A DNA stretch of 64,000 bases from CAZCTC01 sp964501335 (lineage in GTDB: Bacteria; Chloroflexota; Anaerolineae; B4-G1; SLSP01): contig CAZCTC010000030.1 in the NCBI GenBank assembly GCA_964501335.1, positions 23,872-87,871 of the forward strand, read 5' to 3'. The notes under the pieces are model-generated. The model worked only from the letters and a program-made list of their open reading frames with translations. It was not told where the DNA came from and searched no databases. Numbering within the stretch: position 1 is the stretch's first letter; each line of letters begins with the position of its first letter. Shown here one piece after another: positions 17,145-24,875 of this stretch. Both the position numbers and the translations under genes were made by a program.

Positions 17145-17699
17145 TCACAAATCCCTGAATGGATCAAGCGCCTTTTGTTGGTCGGGGCTGGTCGCGATGA
17201 CCACGCCGGCCGCCGAAGCGCTTTTGTCGGAGCGCAGCTCTTCGATCACCGTCTGCAACGCACGTAAAGCAGTGGACCGGTCAACGGTCTCCTGACCAAA
17301 CGTGTACCGCATGAAGCGGTCGGTATCTGCAATCAACGACCGCGCAGCGGCGATCGACGCCCGTTGCCAGGACCCGTACAGGTCAAGAAATTCCTGCAGC
17401 TCAGCGTCGCTGAAAGCAGCCCACTTGTAGGTGACTACCACCTCCGCGCCGGCCGCCGGCGCCGCCGTCGTGATGATCAACCCGGTAGCGATATCGATGG
17501 TGTAATCGGCATCGCGCGCCAGCAAGGTCTCGACCCCGCCGGCGCGCACGATCGCCACATCCGTGCCGGCCACCACCGGCGGCAGCTGGACAACAAACTG
17601 CCGATTCTGACCGTCGCCCAGCCCCGCAGTCTCCCGCAGGGCCAGCCGTTGACGGTCAGAAATCGTCAGCCGAATTCGCTCGATGTCCGTGAGCGCCAT
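17145..17699 (-). CDS. Head-tail adaptor (gp6-like connector)
   Basis: A 184-residue protein. The C-terminal half (FSDAELQEFLDLYGSWQRASIAAARSLIADT) is the helical pattern of phage gp6-like adaptors, which bind below the portal. The N-terminal half is beta-rich (FVVQLPPVVAGTDVAIVRAGG, DYTIDIATGLIITT) and probably a decoration or insertion. It sits between the small Zn-type gene and the head-closure gene with a 2-bp gap upstream. Confidence 0.75.
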   Translation of the reverse strand: MALTDIERIRLTISDRQRLALRETAGLGDGQNRQFVVQLPPVVAGTDVAIVRAGGVETLLARDADYTIDIATGLIITTAAPAAGAEVVVTYKWAAFSDAELQEFLDLYGSWQRASIAAARSLIADTDRFMRYTFGQETVDRSTALRALQTVIEELRSDKSASAAGVVIATSPDQQKALDPFRDL

Positions 17700-17701
17700 C
17701 G

Positions 17702-18037
17702 CTACACCCGGCCGGCCGCGCGATCGGCCTCGTTTGCCAGATCAAGCCGACCTTTTATCCGCCGGCGATTTTCCATGTCCGCGTCCTCTACCGTCATCTC
17801 ATGGGATTCTCCGCAGATATCGCGTTGGCCCTCATCCCGAAAGTAAGCGCCGCAAGTCCCGCAGCGCGGGAGCTTGCTCAGCGATTTCTCGGTCGGCTGC
17901 GGAGAAAGCTCGACCACCAGTCCATGTCTGATCAGGCCGCCATCGTTGACGCACCCTTTCAGCTCGAAAATCTGCCCCGGCTTAACATTCATTCCGGGAA
18001 GGTAGCAAAACGGCTTACGCGCCTCAACCCATGACAT
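17702..18037 (-). CDS. Small Zn-ribbon-like phage protein in capsid block
   Basis: A 111-residue protein with Cys residues in CGTCGAYF followed by a further Cys (RDICGESH) that may bind a metal ion, and a charged C-terminal end (NRRRIKGRLDLANEADRAAGR). The N-terminal half (VKPGQIFELKGCVNDGGLIRHGLV) looks like a small beta barrel. GAGGAGG precedes the ATG. It is located just after the major capsid gene; I do not recognise the family. Confidence 0.65.
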   Translation of the reverse strand: MSWVEARKPFCYLPGMNVKPGQIFELKGCVNDGGLIRHGLVVELSPQPTEKSLSKLPRCGTCGAYFRDEGQRDICGESHEMTVEDADMENRRRIKGRLDLANEADRAAGRV

Positions 18038-18050
18038 TGACAGCCTCCTC

Positions 18051-19019
18051 TTAATCCGCGGCGTCCGAGAAGAAAACGCCGGCTTCTTTGGCGATCTGAT
18101 GCATGTCGAAGTACTGATAGCCTTCGATCAAATCGCCTTTGTCCGTCATCGGATCGCGGCGTTTCTTGATCAGCCGCGGCCCACCCATGGCCGTCCGCCA
18201 CGTAAAGGTATAGCCGGCGGTCGGCGTCCAGAGAGACGGCCGGTTCGCCACGTAGAGCAACAGGGCATCGTCGTCAAAGTTGCTGACGTAGGTCACCGAC
18301 GCTTCCGCCGTTCCCTCAGGGCTGGCGGTATACATCGATGTCCCCACCAACACCCGCTCAACGCCGAACAACTGAGCCATCAAAGCCGGCGTAGCCATGG
18401 CCGGCTGACTGGAACTGGACGAGTACTTGATTCTGTCCAAAATCGACGGGTGATCACAGAGCACGTCATACACGAGATCGCCCAGGACCAGCGTGTTGGC
18501 CTTTTTCCCCATCAGGGCTCGCCGAATGGCGCGCGCGGCCGTGCGAATGTCCTGGATCGGCGTAGAGGTCGCGTACGTGCTCCACTTCGTGATGCTGGCA
18601 TCGGTTCCCCAGACGCCGGTTTTCCAAAAGCCAGCCACAAACGTGCGCTCGCGATTGAGCGCAAGCTTGTCCGTGACAAACTCGGTGCCATCGATGTCCG
18701 CATCGAAAGGCCGGTCCGTGTTTTTCCGGCGCGCATCCGAGATAAAGTGACCGAAGCCCTTCTCTTTGCAGTAGTAGGTCTTTGTCACATCGGTGGTATA
18801 GCCGCCCACGGGAGCAGCCTCACGCTCGCCAAGCTCTTTGGCCTCGTCCCGCGCCCAGGCAGACTTGCCATACTCGGGAACGATGTCAGAGCGCTTCTCG
18901 ACCAGCACTTCCGGGAAGATCTGGTCAACGATGTACTCCTCGTTTTTGTAACCAACACTGACGTTGGTGAGGAGCTGATTGACGTGGGAATCTCCAGCAC
19001 CTGGTTGTTCAACAGGCAT
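18051..19019 (-). CDS. Major capsid protein
   Basis: The 322-residue protein resembles HK97-fold capsid subunits of the Mu/lambda gpE kind. An N-terminal arm (LLTNVSVGYKNEEYIVDQIFPEVLVEKRSD) is followed by a spine helix region (DIRTAARAIRRALMGKKANTLVLGDLVYDVL) and a C-terminal part with aromatic beta strands (LWTPTAGYTFTWRTAMGG, GYQYFDMHQIAKEAG). GGAGGTAGGACG precedes the ATG. It follows the decoration and protease genes in the usual order. Confidence 0.88.
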   Translation of the reverse strand: MPVEQPGAGDSHVNQLLTNVSVGYKNEEYIVDQIFPEVLVEKRSDIVPEYGKSAWARDEAKELGEREAAPVGGYTTDVTKTYYCKEKGFGHFISDARRKNTDRPFDADIDGTEFVTDKLALNRERTFVAGFWKTGVWGTDASITKWSTYATSTPIQDIRTAARAIRRALMGKKANTLVLGDLVYDVLCDHPSILDRIKYSSSSSQPAMATPALMAQLFGVERVLVGTSMYTASPEGTAEASVTYVSNFDDDALLLYVANRPSLWTPTAGYTFTWRTAMGGPRLIKKRRDPMTDKGDLIEGYQYFDMHQIAKEAGVFFSDAAD

Positions 19020-19031
19020 CGTCCTACCTCC

Positions 19032-19424
19032 TTAAGCCGCCCGCGCGGGCGAAATGCAATTGACCACGGCAGCGACAATGTTGCCGGCCGCCGCGGTTTC
19101 CAAAACCCGACCCAGGATGTACTCCGTGACATCCGTTCCCGCAATCTTCTTGTCCGCCTGCCCATCAGCAGACGTTCCAATCAGATCGCCGGCCGCCAGC
19201 GTCCCATCGGCGCTGATCTTGGTCGGACCAAAGGCCACAACCGTAGCCAGCTGACCCGACGCCGGAGCATTCTGGAGAACGCCAATCGGAACATCGGTCG
19301 CGGCCGCGATTTTCACAAAGGCACCATTGGAGTCGTATTTGACAAAGTGCCATTGATAGTCGGTCAAAGCCTCGCCGGCCGGAGCCGAGAGAAGCTGTTC
19401 AGGCCCTGAAGGAGCTGCTGCCAT
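19032..19424 (-). CDS. Capsid decoration protein (DUF2190-like)
   Basis: A 130-residue protein. Blocks such as VPIGVLQNAPASGQLATVVAFGPTK and GTLAAGDLIGTSADGQ followed by a C-terminal LGRVLETAAAGNIVAAVV match the general pattern of DUF2190-type capsid decoration proteins (bound to the outside of the shell). It lies between protease/scaffold and capsid genes and its ATG overlaps the upstream TAA by one base. Confidence 0.8.
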   Translation of the reverse strand: MAAAPSGPEQLLSAPAGEALTDYQWHFVKYDSNGAFVKIAAATDVPIGVLQNAPASGQLATVVAFGPTKISADGTLAAGDLIGTSADGQADKKIAGTDVTEYILGRVLETAAAGNIVAAVVNCISPARAA

Positions 19425-20629
19425 TACCGGCCTCCTTTCTGGCTTTCGTCCTGTTCCAACTCATATTCCCGATACAGGTCGGGGTTTTGAGCAAAGACTT
19501 CAGACAAAGCCTGGGTATAGTCCGCCTCCGTGTGGGCGGCCCGATACTTGGCGACTTCCACGTTGATCTTTTCCATCGTCTTGCCGGAGCCGATCCGGGT
19601 AGCGCCAGACCCCCGAGCCGAGAAAGCCTCAGCGAGCACAGTATCCGCCTTCTCCAGCAACTGAGAGAAGAACTGCGCATGCGACTGATCCTTCTCCTGA
19701 TCCATGCTGTACAGCCAGCGCAGCTGCTGCGCCAGCTGGCCCGACTCGCCCGGCATATGCGAAAACTTCGCAGCCGCCATCATCGTGAAGCGCTCCAGCT
19801 GGCGTTCCTGTTCGATGACGCTGATCCGGCCGGCCGCCCCTTCCAACTGCGCCTTATACTGGTCGCTCTCGGCCGTCTTGGCCGTCAGCTTCGCGTTGGC
19901 TTCCTGAAGCTGAGTCTTCATGGTCGCCATCTCGGAAGTGAACTGCGCGAACTTCTGATTGAACTCTGACATATCCGGCGCCTGCTGGCCGGCCGGCTGC
20001 ATAGAGCGCAGCCCGCCAAAAAGCTCAGCGAAAAACGCCCGGAACCCTTCCATGGTCAGCGGCTGATCGCCGCCGCCCTGGCCTCCGCCGTTCGTTCCGT
20101 TGCCCATAGAACCTCCATCTCCATCACCAAGATATAAAATACCGCCCCCCGCAGAATACAGAGCGGTTATTTCCCCGAAAAACGGGTAATTCGTGAGCGC
20201 GCCTCCGCCTACTTGGTTACGAACCTTCTGGTTTGTAACCTGGTCCGTCTGTTCCCAGTAGATCGACGGGGAGAAATAAGCAAACTCGTCTTCTTCGAGA
20301 GCCGCGCGCCCCTTTTTTGTCCAACCGAACGTAGCCCCCAGGCCGTTCGGCAACTCAAGCAAGTCCTTGTACCAACCAACCGCGCCGCCTTCGTGGTCAA
20401 TATCCACCGCAAGGCGATCCCTGCGAATACCGCGATTTAAACGGTTGGCATAGTTGTCAAGGAATTCCTTGATCGTCTCGTCGTTTACCTCGTAAGCCCG
20501 TCCGTTGCGATAAAACGTCCCCTTCGGGAGGATCAAAATAGGCTCGCCGGCCAGCGCGCGCGCGGCAGACGACTTTCCACCCTCCATCGAATACAGGTCA
20601 ATAAAAAAATCACCCTGCGGTTTTGCCAT
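19424..20629 (-). CDS. Prohead protease / scaffold (Mu gpI-like)
   Basis: The 401-residue protein has an N-terminal ~190-residue part similar to Mu I-type proteases (GIRRDRLAVDIDHEGGAVGWY, FAYFSPSIYWEQTDQ). A Gly/Asn-rich linker (NGTNGGGQGGG) follows, then a coiled-coil scaffold-like part (residues ~250-330, QFTSEMATMKTQLQEANAKL). Protease and scaffold fused in one chain is common in Mu-like head modules. ATG 20629 has GGAGGTGGAGG upstream; sequence upstream in the same frame belongs to the structured leader. It is the first gene of the structural operon. Confidence 0.82.
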   Translation of the reverse strand: MAKPQGDFFIDLYSMEGGKSSAARALAGEPILILPKGTFYRNGRAYEVNDETIKEFLDNYANRLNRGIRRDRLAVDIDHEGGAVGWYKDLLELPNGLGATFGWTKKGRAALEEDEFAYFSPSIYWEQTDQVTNQKVRNQVGGGALTNYPFFGEITALYSAGGGILYLGDGDGGSMGNGTNGGGQGGGDQPLTMEGFRAFFAELFGGLRSMQPAGQQAPDMSEFNQKFAQFTSEMATMKTQLQEANAKLTAKTAESDQYKAQLEGAAGRISVIEQERQLERFTMMAAAKFSHMPGESGQLAQQLRWLYSMDQEKDQSHAQFFSQLLEKADTVLAEAFSARGSGATRIGSGKTMEKINVEVAKYRAAHTEADYTQALSEVFAQNPDLYREYELEQDESQKGGR

Positions 20630-20647
20630 CCTCCACCTCCGGGAAAT

Positions 20648-20695
20648 AAAAAACGGGCCTGTCCCGCTTCCCAATATGGGAGCAGGGCAGGCCCG
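20648..20695 (-). terminator. Leader terminator 2
   Basis: The minus strand reads CGGGCCTG, a long internal part and CAGGCCCG, then six T. It lies 19 bp upstream of the protease ATG, so any termination here shuts off the entire structural operon. Confidence 0.8.
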
Positions 20696-20758
20696 TGTGC
20701 GCACCTTCCTGGGCCAGCGAGCGCCGCGGTGGCCCGTAGGCTCGCGTCGCTCAGAAAC

Positions 20759-20797
20759 AAAAAACGGGCCGCCGTCGCATAAAGCAACAGCGGCCCG
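20759..20797 (-). terminator. Leader terminator 1
   Basis: The minus strand reads CGGGCCGCTGTTGC and GCGACGGCGGCCCG around a short loop, followed by six T. It belongs to the upstream unit of the tandem leader. Confidence 0.8.
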
Positions 20798-20868
20798 TGT
20801 GTGTAATCGTCCAAGGCCTGGCCGGTGAGCGGTGGCCCGTAGGCTCGCGCCGGCCGTCAATCAATAAG

Positions 20869-20897
20869 ATTATAGAACAAAAGGCCTAAGAAGTCAA
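20869..20897 (-). promoter_or_regulatory. Sigma70-type promoter of structural operon
   Basis: The minus strand has TTGACT (20897-20892), 17 bp, then TATAAT (20874-20869). The expected start near 20862 gives the structured leader. It is back-to-back with the plus-strand regulatory repeat beginning at 20903. Confidence 0.75.
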
Positions 20898-20902
20898 TAC
20901 AG

Positions 20903-20977
20903 ATAGTTATGACTTTCGTCTGATAGACTTTGTACCTAAATTAAGGTAAAATGTAATCATAGACTGAAAATTAAGAA
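20903..20977 (+). promoter_or_regulatory. Duplicated early promoter/operator, copy 1
   Basis: A 75-bp segment nearly repeated at 24989-25063. It contains an inverted repeat (TACCTAAATTAAGGTA, 20933-20948) touching the -10 (TAAAAT 20947-20952) and a weak -35 (TAGACT 20924-20929). A second partial dyad (TATGACTTTCGTCTGATA) lies upstream. The layout suggests a repressor or activator site controlling the small-gene operon. Confidence 0.75.
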
Positions 20978-20994
20978 TTAAGGAGAATTAAAAA

Positions 20995-21324
20995 ATGAAA
21001 CTCACCGGAATGACCGCGACCAAAGAGAACAAAATCGGCAAGGTAGTCGAGGACCTCGACTGGACGCTGGAAATCGAGTGGAACGACGGCACCGGCAGCG
21101 AAGAGCAAATCACCGACATCGCCCTGCCCGCAAGCCGCAACAACGCCGCCATCAACATCGAAGCCAACCGCCGCCGCATCCAGGCCTTGACGGAAGAGAT
21201 CAACGCCTACATCGCAGCGGTCACCAGCGAATGCACGGAAAAAGCCAACTGGCCCAACGCCGGCGAGCTGGGACGGCTGGTCGAAGCCCTGGAACACGCC
21301 CGCGAATACATGATGGGCGAATAG
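20995..21324 (+). CDS. Small acidic phage protein, paralogue family member 1
   Basis: A 109-residue acidic protein. The N-terminus (KLTGMTATKENKIGKVVE, then LEIEWNDGT) is shared in diverged form by the next two genes. This half looks like a small beta barrel; the rest is helical (NIEANRRRIQALTEEINAYI). AAGGAG precedes the ATG. First gene of the operon driven by regulatory copy 1. Function unknown; small acidic early phage proteins often inhibit host enzymes, but nothing shows this here. Confidence 0.8.
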   Translation: MKLTGMTATKENKIGKVVEDLDWTLEIEWNDGTGSEEQITDIALPASRNNAAINIEANRRRIQALTEEINAYIAAVTSECTEKANWPNAGELGRLVEALEHAREYMMGE

Positions 21325-21334
21325 AACAAACAAA

Positions 21335-21360
21335 GGGCCGGCCCCACAAGGAGCCGGCCC
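21335..21360 (+). repeat. Intercistronic GCCGGC hairpin 1
   Basis: GGGCCGGC and GCCGGCCC enclose a 10-nt loop with no T run. Similar hairpins follow each gene of this operon, so it is a repeated intercistronic element, perhaps an RNA stability or processing structure. Confidence 0.75.
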
Positions 21361-21386
21361 ACCTACCCACAAAAAGGAACAGAGAA

Positions 21387-21704
21387 ATGAACCTCACAAG
21401 CAAGACGGTCAACAAAGAAAATCGAAGCGGAGAAGTCCAAAGGGACTATGGCTGGCAACTGGTGGTCAAGTGGAGCGATGGAACCTACAGCGACGAACAG
21501 GTTTCCAGCTTCACACGAAACCAGGAAGACAAAACGGTCGAAACCGAATGCATAAAACGCCACATCAACATCTACATCGGCGACATCATCGCCTACAACG
21601 AAGTGACGACAGAGGACGCAGCAAAAAGCGACAGGATGGTAGAAAACCTACGGTTTATCGCGGAATCACTCGAAAAAGCCTACAGCCGCTTAATGGAAAT
21701 CTAA
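21387..21704 (+). CDS. Small acidic phage protein, paralogue family member 2
   Basis: A 105-residue protein whose N-terminus (NLTSKTVNKENRSGEVQ, LVVKWSDGTYSDEQV) aligns with member 1: the LT, KEN, G-V and W-DGT positions are kept. The C-terminal half is helical (FIAESLEKAYSRLMEI). AAAGGAACAG precedes the ATG. The similarity suggests tandem gene duplication and divergence within the phage. No function recognised. Confidence 0.8.
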   Translation: MNLTSKTVNKENRSGEVQRDYGWQLVVKWSDGTYSDEQVSSFTRNQEDKTVETECIKRHINIYIGDIIAYNEVTTEDAAKSDRMVENLRFIAESLEKAYSRLMEI

Positions 21705-21711
21705 AAACAAA

Positions 21712-21737
21712 GGGCCGGCCCCGAAGGGAGCCGGCCC
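21712..21737 (+). repeat. Intercistronic GCCGGC hairpin 2
   Basis: GGGCCGGC and GCCGGCCC pair around a short loop, as in hairpin 1, between members 2 and 3. Confidence 0.75.
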
Positions 21738-21760
21738 ACCCAACACCCAAAAGGAGACCC

Positions 21761-22117
21761 ATGAAAAACTTAACTGGACTGCAACTGACCGAAATCCGAA
21801 ACGGCATCATGAACCACGGCACCGTAATAGAAGATCGCGGAGAAACGATCATGGTCAACTGGGAACTGGCCTGGAACACGGGGATCTTCGAGGAGGTCTT
21901 CGAAGGGCTGAGAATCGACCGGGCCGGCCATGTGGACCCGGAGCAAGAGATGGAATTCTACGTCCGGGTAGCCGCCTGGAACGCCCATCTGCTGCACACC
22001 TACTTCAAACGCAAGCAAATGGAAGACCGACCCGCTGAAGTAGACACGGAAACTATGCGGAAACTCGGCGCTGAACTGGATACCATCCTCAACACCCTGA
22101 TGGGACTCAAGAGCTAA
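21761..22117 (+). CDS. Small acidic phage protein, paralogue family member 3
   Basis: A 118-residue protein with the same LTG start (KNLTGLQLTEIRNGIMNHG, then GETIMVNWE) in more diverged form and a longer helical tail. AAAGGAGACCC precedes the ATG. The N-terminal likeness to members 1 and 2 is visible but weaker. It probably belongs to the same family; function unknown. Confidence 0.78.
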   Translation: MKNLTGLQLTEIRNGIMNHGTVIEDRGETIMVNWELAWNTGIFEEVFEGLRIDRAGHVDPEQEMEFYVRVAAWNAHLLHTYFKRKQMEDRPAEVDTETMRKLGAELDTILNTLMGLKS

Positions 22118-22124
22118 AGCCACC

Positions 22125-22151
22125 GGGCCGGCGCCCCCAGGACGCCGGCCC
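22125..22151 (+). repeat. Intercistronic GCCGGC hairpin 3
   Basis: GGGCCGGCG and CGCCGGCCC enclose a 9-nt loop. It has an extra closing pair compared with hairpins 1 and 2, so the stem is conserved while its sequence varies. Confidence 0.75.
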
Positions 22152-22183
22152 ACAAAAAAACAAAAGACGAAAGGACCCATAAG

Positions 22184-22444
22184 ATGAAAAACTTAACCGC
22201 CGCCGCGATCCAGGAGAAACTGCTCGAATACGCCGAACTGGCCCTCGAAGAGGAGACCGGAGAGTACATCACCACGCAGATGACAGAGGGAGTGATGAAC
22301 GACCTAAACCTCTACAGCGACGAAGCCTCCGAAGCCATCGAAGAACTGATCGATCGGATGGCAGTAGATCTGAGCGAACGCCTTCCGCAGAGACTGCCGG
22401 CCAGCACCCTGGCCGAATACGGCCGGGAGATTAAAGCCCTTTAA
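22184..22444 (+). CDS. Small acidic helical phage protein
   Basis: An 86-residue, strongly acidic protein (LEYAELALEEETGEYITTQ, EASEAIEELIDRMAVDLSE). It keeps the MKNLT start of its neighbour but then lacks the W-DGT block. Probably all helical. It follows hairpin 3 with GAAAGGACCC before the ATG. Function unknown. Confidence 0.75.
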   Translation: MKNLTAAAIQEKLLEYAELALEEETGEYITTQMTEGVMNDLNLYSDEASEAIEELIDRMAVDLSERLPQRLPASTLAEYGREIKAL

Positions 22445-22451
22445 TCCCCTC

Positions 22452-22476
22452 GGGCCGGCCCCGAAAGGAGCCGGCC
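22452..22476 (+). repeat. Intercistronic GCCGGC hairpin 4
   Basis: GGGCCGGC and GCCGGCC around CCCGAAAGGA; the fourth copy of the element in this operon. Confidence 0.7.
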
Positions 22477-22505
22477 AGCTAAAAACAAACGAAAGGAACA
22501 GGAAA

Positions 22506-22688
22506 ATGGAACTCACAAAACAGATCGAAGAAAGAAAACGTCAGATCGCAGATTATCTCGAAAGATTGAATTCCAGAATTAACATGTATGTGGAGGATCA
22601 CGAGAACCCGACAACAAGAAACGTCGATCTACTCGGAAAACTGATCGACTCCATCGATCAAGCCATGGATCTCATGCCGCCCGATTAA
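22506..22688 (+). CDS. Small helical phage protein
   Basis: A 60-residue charged, helical protein (IEERKRQIADYLERLNSRI) with GAAAGGAAC upstream. Last gene of the first small-gene operon; a strong terminator follows at once. It does not share the W-DGT block. No function recognised. Confidence 0.7.
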   Translation: MELTKQIEERKRQIADYLERLNSRINMYVEDHENPTTRNVDLLGKLIDSIDQAMDLMPPD

Positions 22689-22696
22689 TTACCCAG

Positions 22697-22736
22697 AAGA
22701 AATCCGCCTGATTGAAAATCAGGCGGGTTTCTTCTA
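22697..22736 (+). terminator. Terminator of first small-gene operon
   Basis: A long stem (AGAAGAAATCCGCCTGATT with its complement ending GGCGGGTTTCTTCT) and a loop of about three bases. Its GATT/AATC core and GGCGGGTTT tail resemble the terminator at 24950-24980, so similar hairpins flank the cargo gene. Confidence 0.8.
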
Positions 22737-22928
22737 TAAAAGTACACCCCCATTAAAAATCCCTTTTTAAGCCCTCGACTAACGCTTGATTAACACCTTC
22801 TAATTACAATAGACCTAACCATAACCCTGGCACAACTTAACTAACGTAAAGCGATCTTATGCGTTAGAATAGTATAAAATTAACCCGCCATTTATTTTAT
22901 TTCCCTTGTTTCCCAGGAGGTAAGTACC
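22737..22928 (+). promoter_or_regulatory. AT-rich upstream region of cargo gene
   Basis: An AT-rich 190-bp stretch with no ORF. It holds a dyad (TAACG...CGTTA) near 22842-22866 and -10-like TAGAAT (22865-22870) and TATAAA (22873-22878); no convincing -35 was found. A strong ribosome site CAGGAGGTAA lies just before the ATG. The cargo gene therefore probably has its own promoter, independent of the phage operons. Confidence 0.5.
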
Positions 22929-24875
22929 ATGCCAACAAAAAGTTCAGTTGAAAAGCCAAAATCAGAAACGCCGCATCTTAACCCAAGTTCGCAGCCTCAA
23001 GTTTCAGGAATTGCGCCCGATGGATTCGAGACGCCCATGATCTCGCCCACTGGATTAAATGCCCACACTTTAAACCCTCGTACATTACCCTCGATTCAAC
23101 GAACCTTCGGTAATCAAGCTGCAAGCCGAATGATTCAAACTCAAAGACTGAATCATTCCCCAATTCAGGCTTCACCGATGATCCAACGTCAGGTTGAAAA
23201 AACTGACGGAAGCTCAGCTATGGGGAAATATAAGATTGGAAGAGTGAATAACGATTGGATTCCCATTAAATGGGAAGGAGGGGATACCGTTCAAGATTTA
23301 ATAACGCTCTCTGAAATTAAAGAAGACTGCTTGGTAAAAAAAATAACGACGGCTTCTTCTCCCTCTACATCATCATCGGGGAAAAAGCCAGTTAAAAAAT
23401 CAAGCAACTCATTCGCGCAGCAGCAAGAACAACTTGAAAATCTAAGTAATCCAAAAGAAACAGAAAAAATAGTCGGTAAAAGCGCTGCTTTGGAGGCAAA
23501 TAGTTCTTTCATTTTAATACCTGCCTTAAATTCACCAGTAAATAAGAATCATATGGCAGTTCTCAGTTCATTGTCTCGCCTGGCTCGCACTTTTGGGAAG
23601 AAAATATCCAAAGGCGGTCAAGAAGCACAGGCTATCTTTATCGATGGGAAAATTGTGCTCACAGGCAATAGTAATGCAGAAACAGCCGCTTTAGCAGCTC
23701 AAATACCCCAAGAAGGAAGCACTGCATCCCAAACAAAAACAGCATTACGATCTTTGTTTGCACTCTCATACGCAAAAGAGGGACTTCCTAAGGAGCTATC
23801 GAGTACTAAAGGTGAGCGCTCTTATGAGGATCTTCAAGTTGCCCGCTCCCAAGATCTTAAAATTGTCGAGGATTGGATTGATTTAGTTTCCCTCCCTGAT
23901 GAGCAAAAATTTGCCAAAGTCGTATCCAGTGTCCAAGAAGCACAAACAACTGCAGCTCCTTTAATTATTTTATCGACTCCAACAAGCGATTCTTCTGAAG
24001 ACAGTAGCAGCCCAAAAGTAGAAAAGAAAGGAGCAAAAAAGGTAGAGGGAAAGAAAAAAGTTGGGGAAAAAGCAAAAGAAAAGAAAGGAGCAAAAAAAGT
24101 AGAGGAAAAGAAAAAAATAGGAGGAAAAGCAAAGCTAGAAGAGAAAGAAGAGGTAAAAGAAAAGGAACCGGTAAAAGAAGAGAAATGGCACGCTGAACAA
24201 AAGCTGCTGCTTGTTCTGGCCGAATATCTAAAAAGGGAGATTCCGGTTTCACAAGTCGCAATAGCTGGGGTTAAATACCCTTGTAATTTATGCAAGGCAG
24301 AACTCGCTCTCCACAAAAAAGCATTAAAAATGGCCTATCCTACGTTAAAAGTATCGTATGACAAGATAAAGGACTCTTCGAAAGAGTCTTCAATTTCTCA
24401 AAATACAACGATGACAACAAATACTACCACAACAGAACTCACTACCAATACATCAAGCTCTACATCAAGCATGAAGGATCTGGATTCTTTTGGATATGAA
24501 GAAGATAATCATACAAGAAAACCTATCGAAGACAAGAAAGTAACAGAGGGAAACGCAACGCCGGCGCATAAACGTCTTATTTCCGATAACTTGACTAAAG
24601 AAGAATCCTTCACGAAAGAAGAATCAGTCAAGAAAGAATTGCCGCCAGCTTTCGCACATTATCTTAAACTCTTACAAGACCCATCCTCCATGGTGCAATC
24701 CCAACCATCATCATCATCATCATCTTCTTCCTCAAAAGGAATAGAAGTAGAAAAAAGCGGGGAGGGAGAAAAGGGCGAAGAGAAAGAAAAGAGCGAAGAA
24801 GGAGAAAAGGGTAAAGGGGTAGAAAAAGGCGGAGAGGAAAAAAAGGGGGAAAATGGCGACGGAGAGGAAGATTAG
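22929..24875 (+). CDS. Deaminase-like effector with injection-system-type N-terminal motif
   Basis: A 648-residue protein, AT-rich and unlike phage genes. Residues 54-87 (PSIQRTFGNQAASRMIQ, then PIQASPMIQR) match the IQR-x2-GNQA block seen at the N-terminus of DUF4157-type proteins linked to extracellular contractile injection systems. Residues ~190-260 (AQAIFIDGKIVLTGNSNA) look like the first strands of a deaminase fold. WHAEQKLL (H421, E423) and YPCNLC (C452, C455) form the zinc HxE plus PCxxC signature of cytidine-deaminase-like enzymes. In between lies a lysine-rich insert with a 19-residue tandem repeat (~366-402). The C-terminus is Ser/Glu/Lys low-complexity. Nucleic acid or nucleotide deaminase toxin is an inference; no immunity gene was recognised. 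Confidence 0.65.
   Translation: MPTKSSVEKPKSETPHLNPSSQPQVSGIAPDGFETPMISPTGLNAHTLNPRTLPSIQRTFGNQAASRMIQTQRLNHSPIQASPMIQRQVEKTDGSSAMGKYKIGRVNNDWIPIKWEGGDTVQDLITLSEIKEDCLVKKITTASSPSTSSSGKKPVKKSSNSFAQQQEQLENLSNPKETEKIVGKSAALEANSSFILIPALNSPVNKNHMAVLSSLSRLARTFGKKISKGGQEAQAIFIDGKIVLTGNSNAETAALAAQIPQEGSTASQTKTALRSLFALSYAKEGLPKELSSTKGERSYEDLQVARSQDLKIVEDWIDLVSLPDEQKFAKVVSSVQEAQTTAAPLIILSTPTSDSSEDSSSPKVEKKGAKKVEGKKKVGEKAKEKKGAKKVEEKKKIGGKAKLEEKEEVKEKEPVKEEKWHAEQKLLLVLAEYLKREIPVSQVAIAGVKYPCNLCKAELALHKKALKMAYPTLKVSYDKIKDSSKESSISQNTTMTTNTTTTELTTNTSSSTSSMKDLDSFGYEEDNHTRKPIEDKKVTEGNATPAHKRLISDNLTKEESFTKEESVKKELPPAFAHYLKLLQDPSSMVQSQPSSSSSSSSSKGIEVEKSGEGEKGEEKEKSEEGEKGKGVEKGGEEKKGENGDGEED

Larger units (their letters stand above)
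20630..20862 (-). ncRNA. Structured leader with tandem core-plus-terminator units
   Basis: The ~230-nt leader between a strong promoter and the protease gene holds two units. Each begins with an identical 20-nt core (GCGAGCCTACGGGCCACCGC on the minus strand; 20829-20848 and 20726-20745). A variable part with GGCC follows, then a CACACGGGCC element and a GC stem with a T6 run. Cores are 103 bp apart. Tandem attenuators such as riboswitches or phage antitermination sites have this design. No known riboswitch class was recognised. Confidence 0.7.

Noticed and set aside
20640..20860. N-terminal extension of the protease gene into the leader
   Set aside because: The open frame crosses two terminators and the repeated cores; ATG 20629 has a strong ribosome site.
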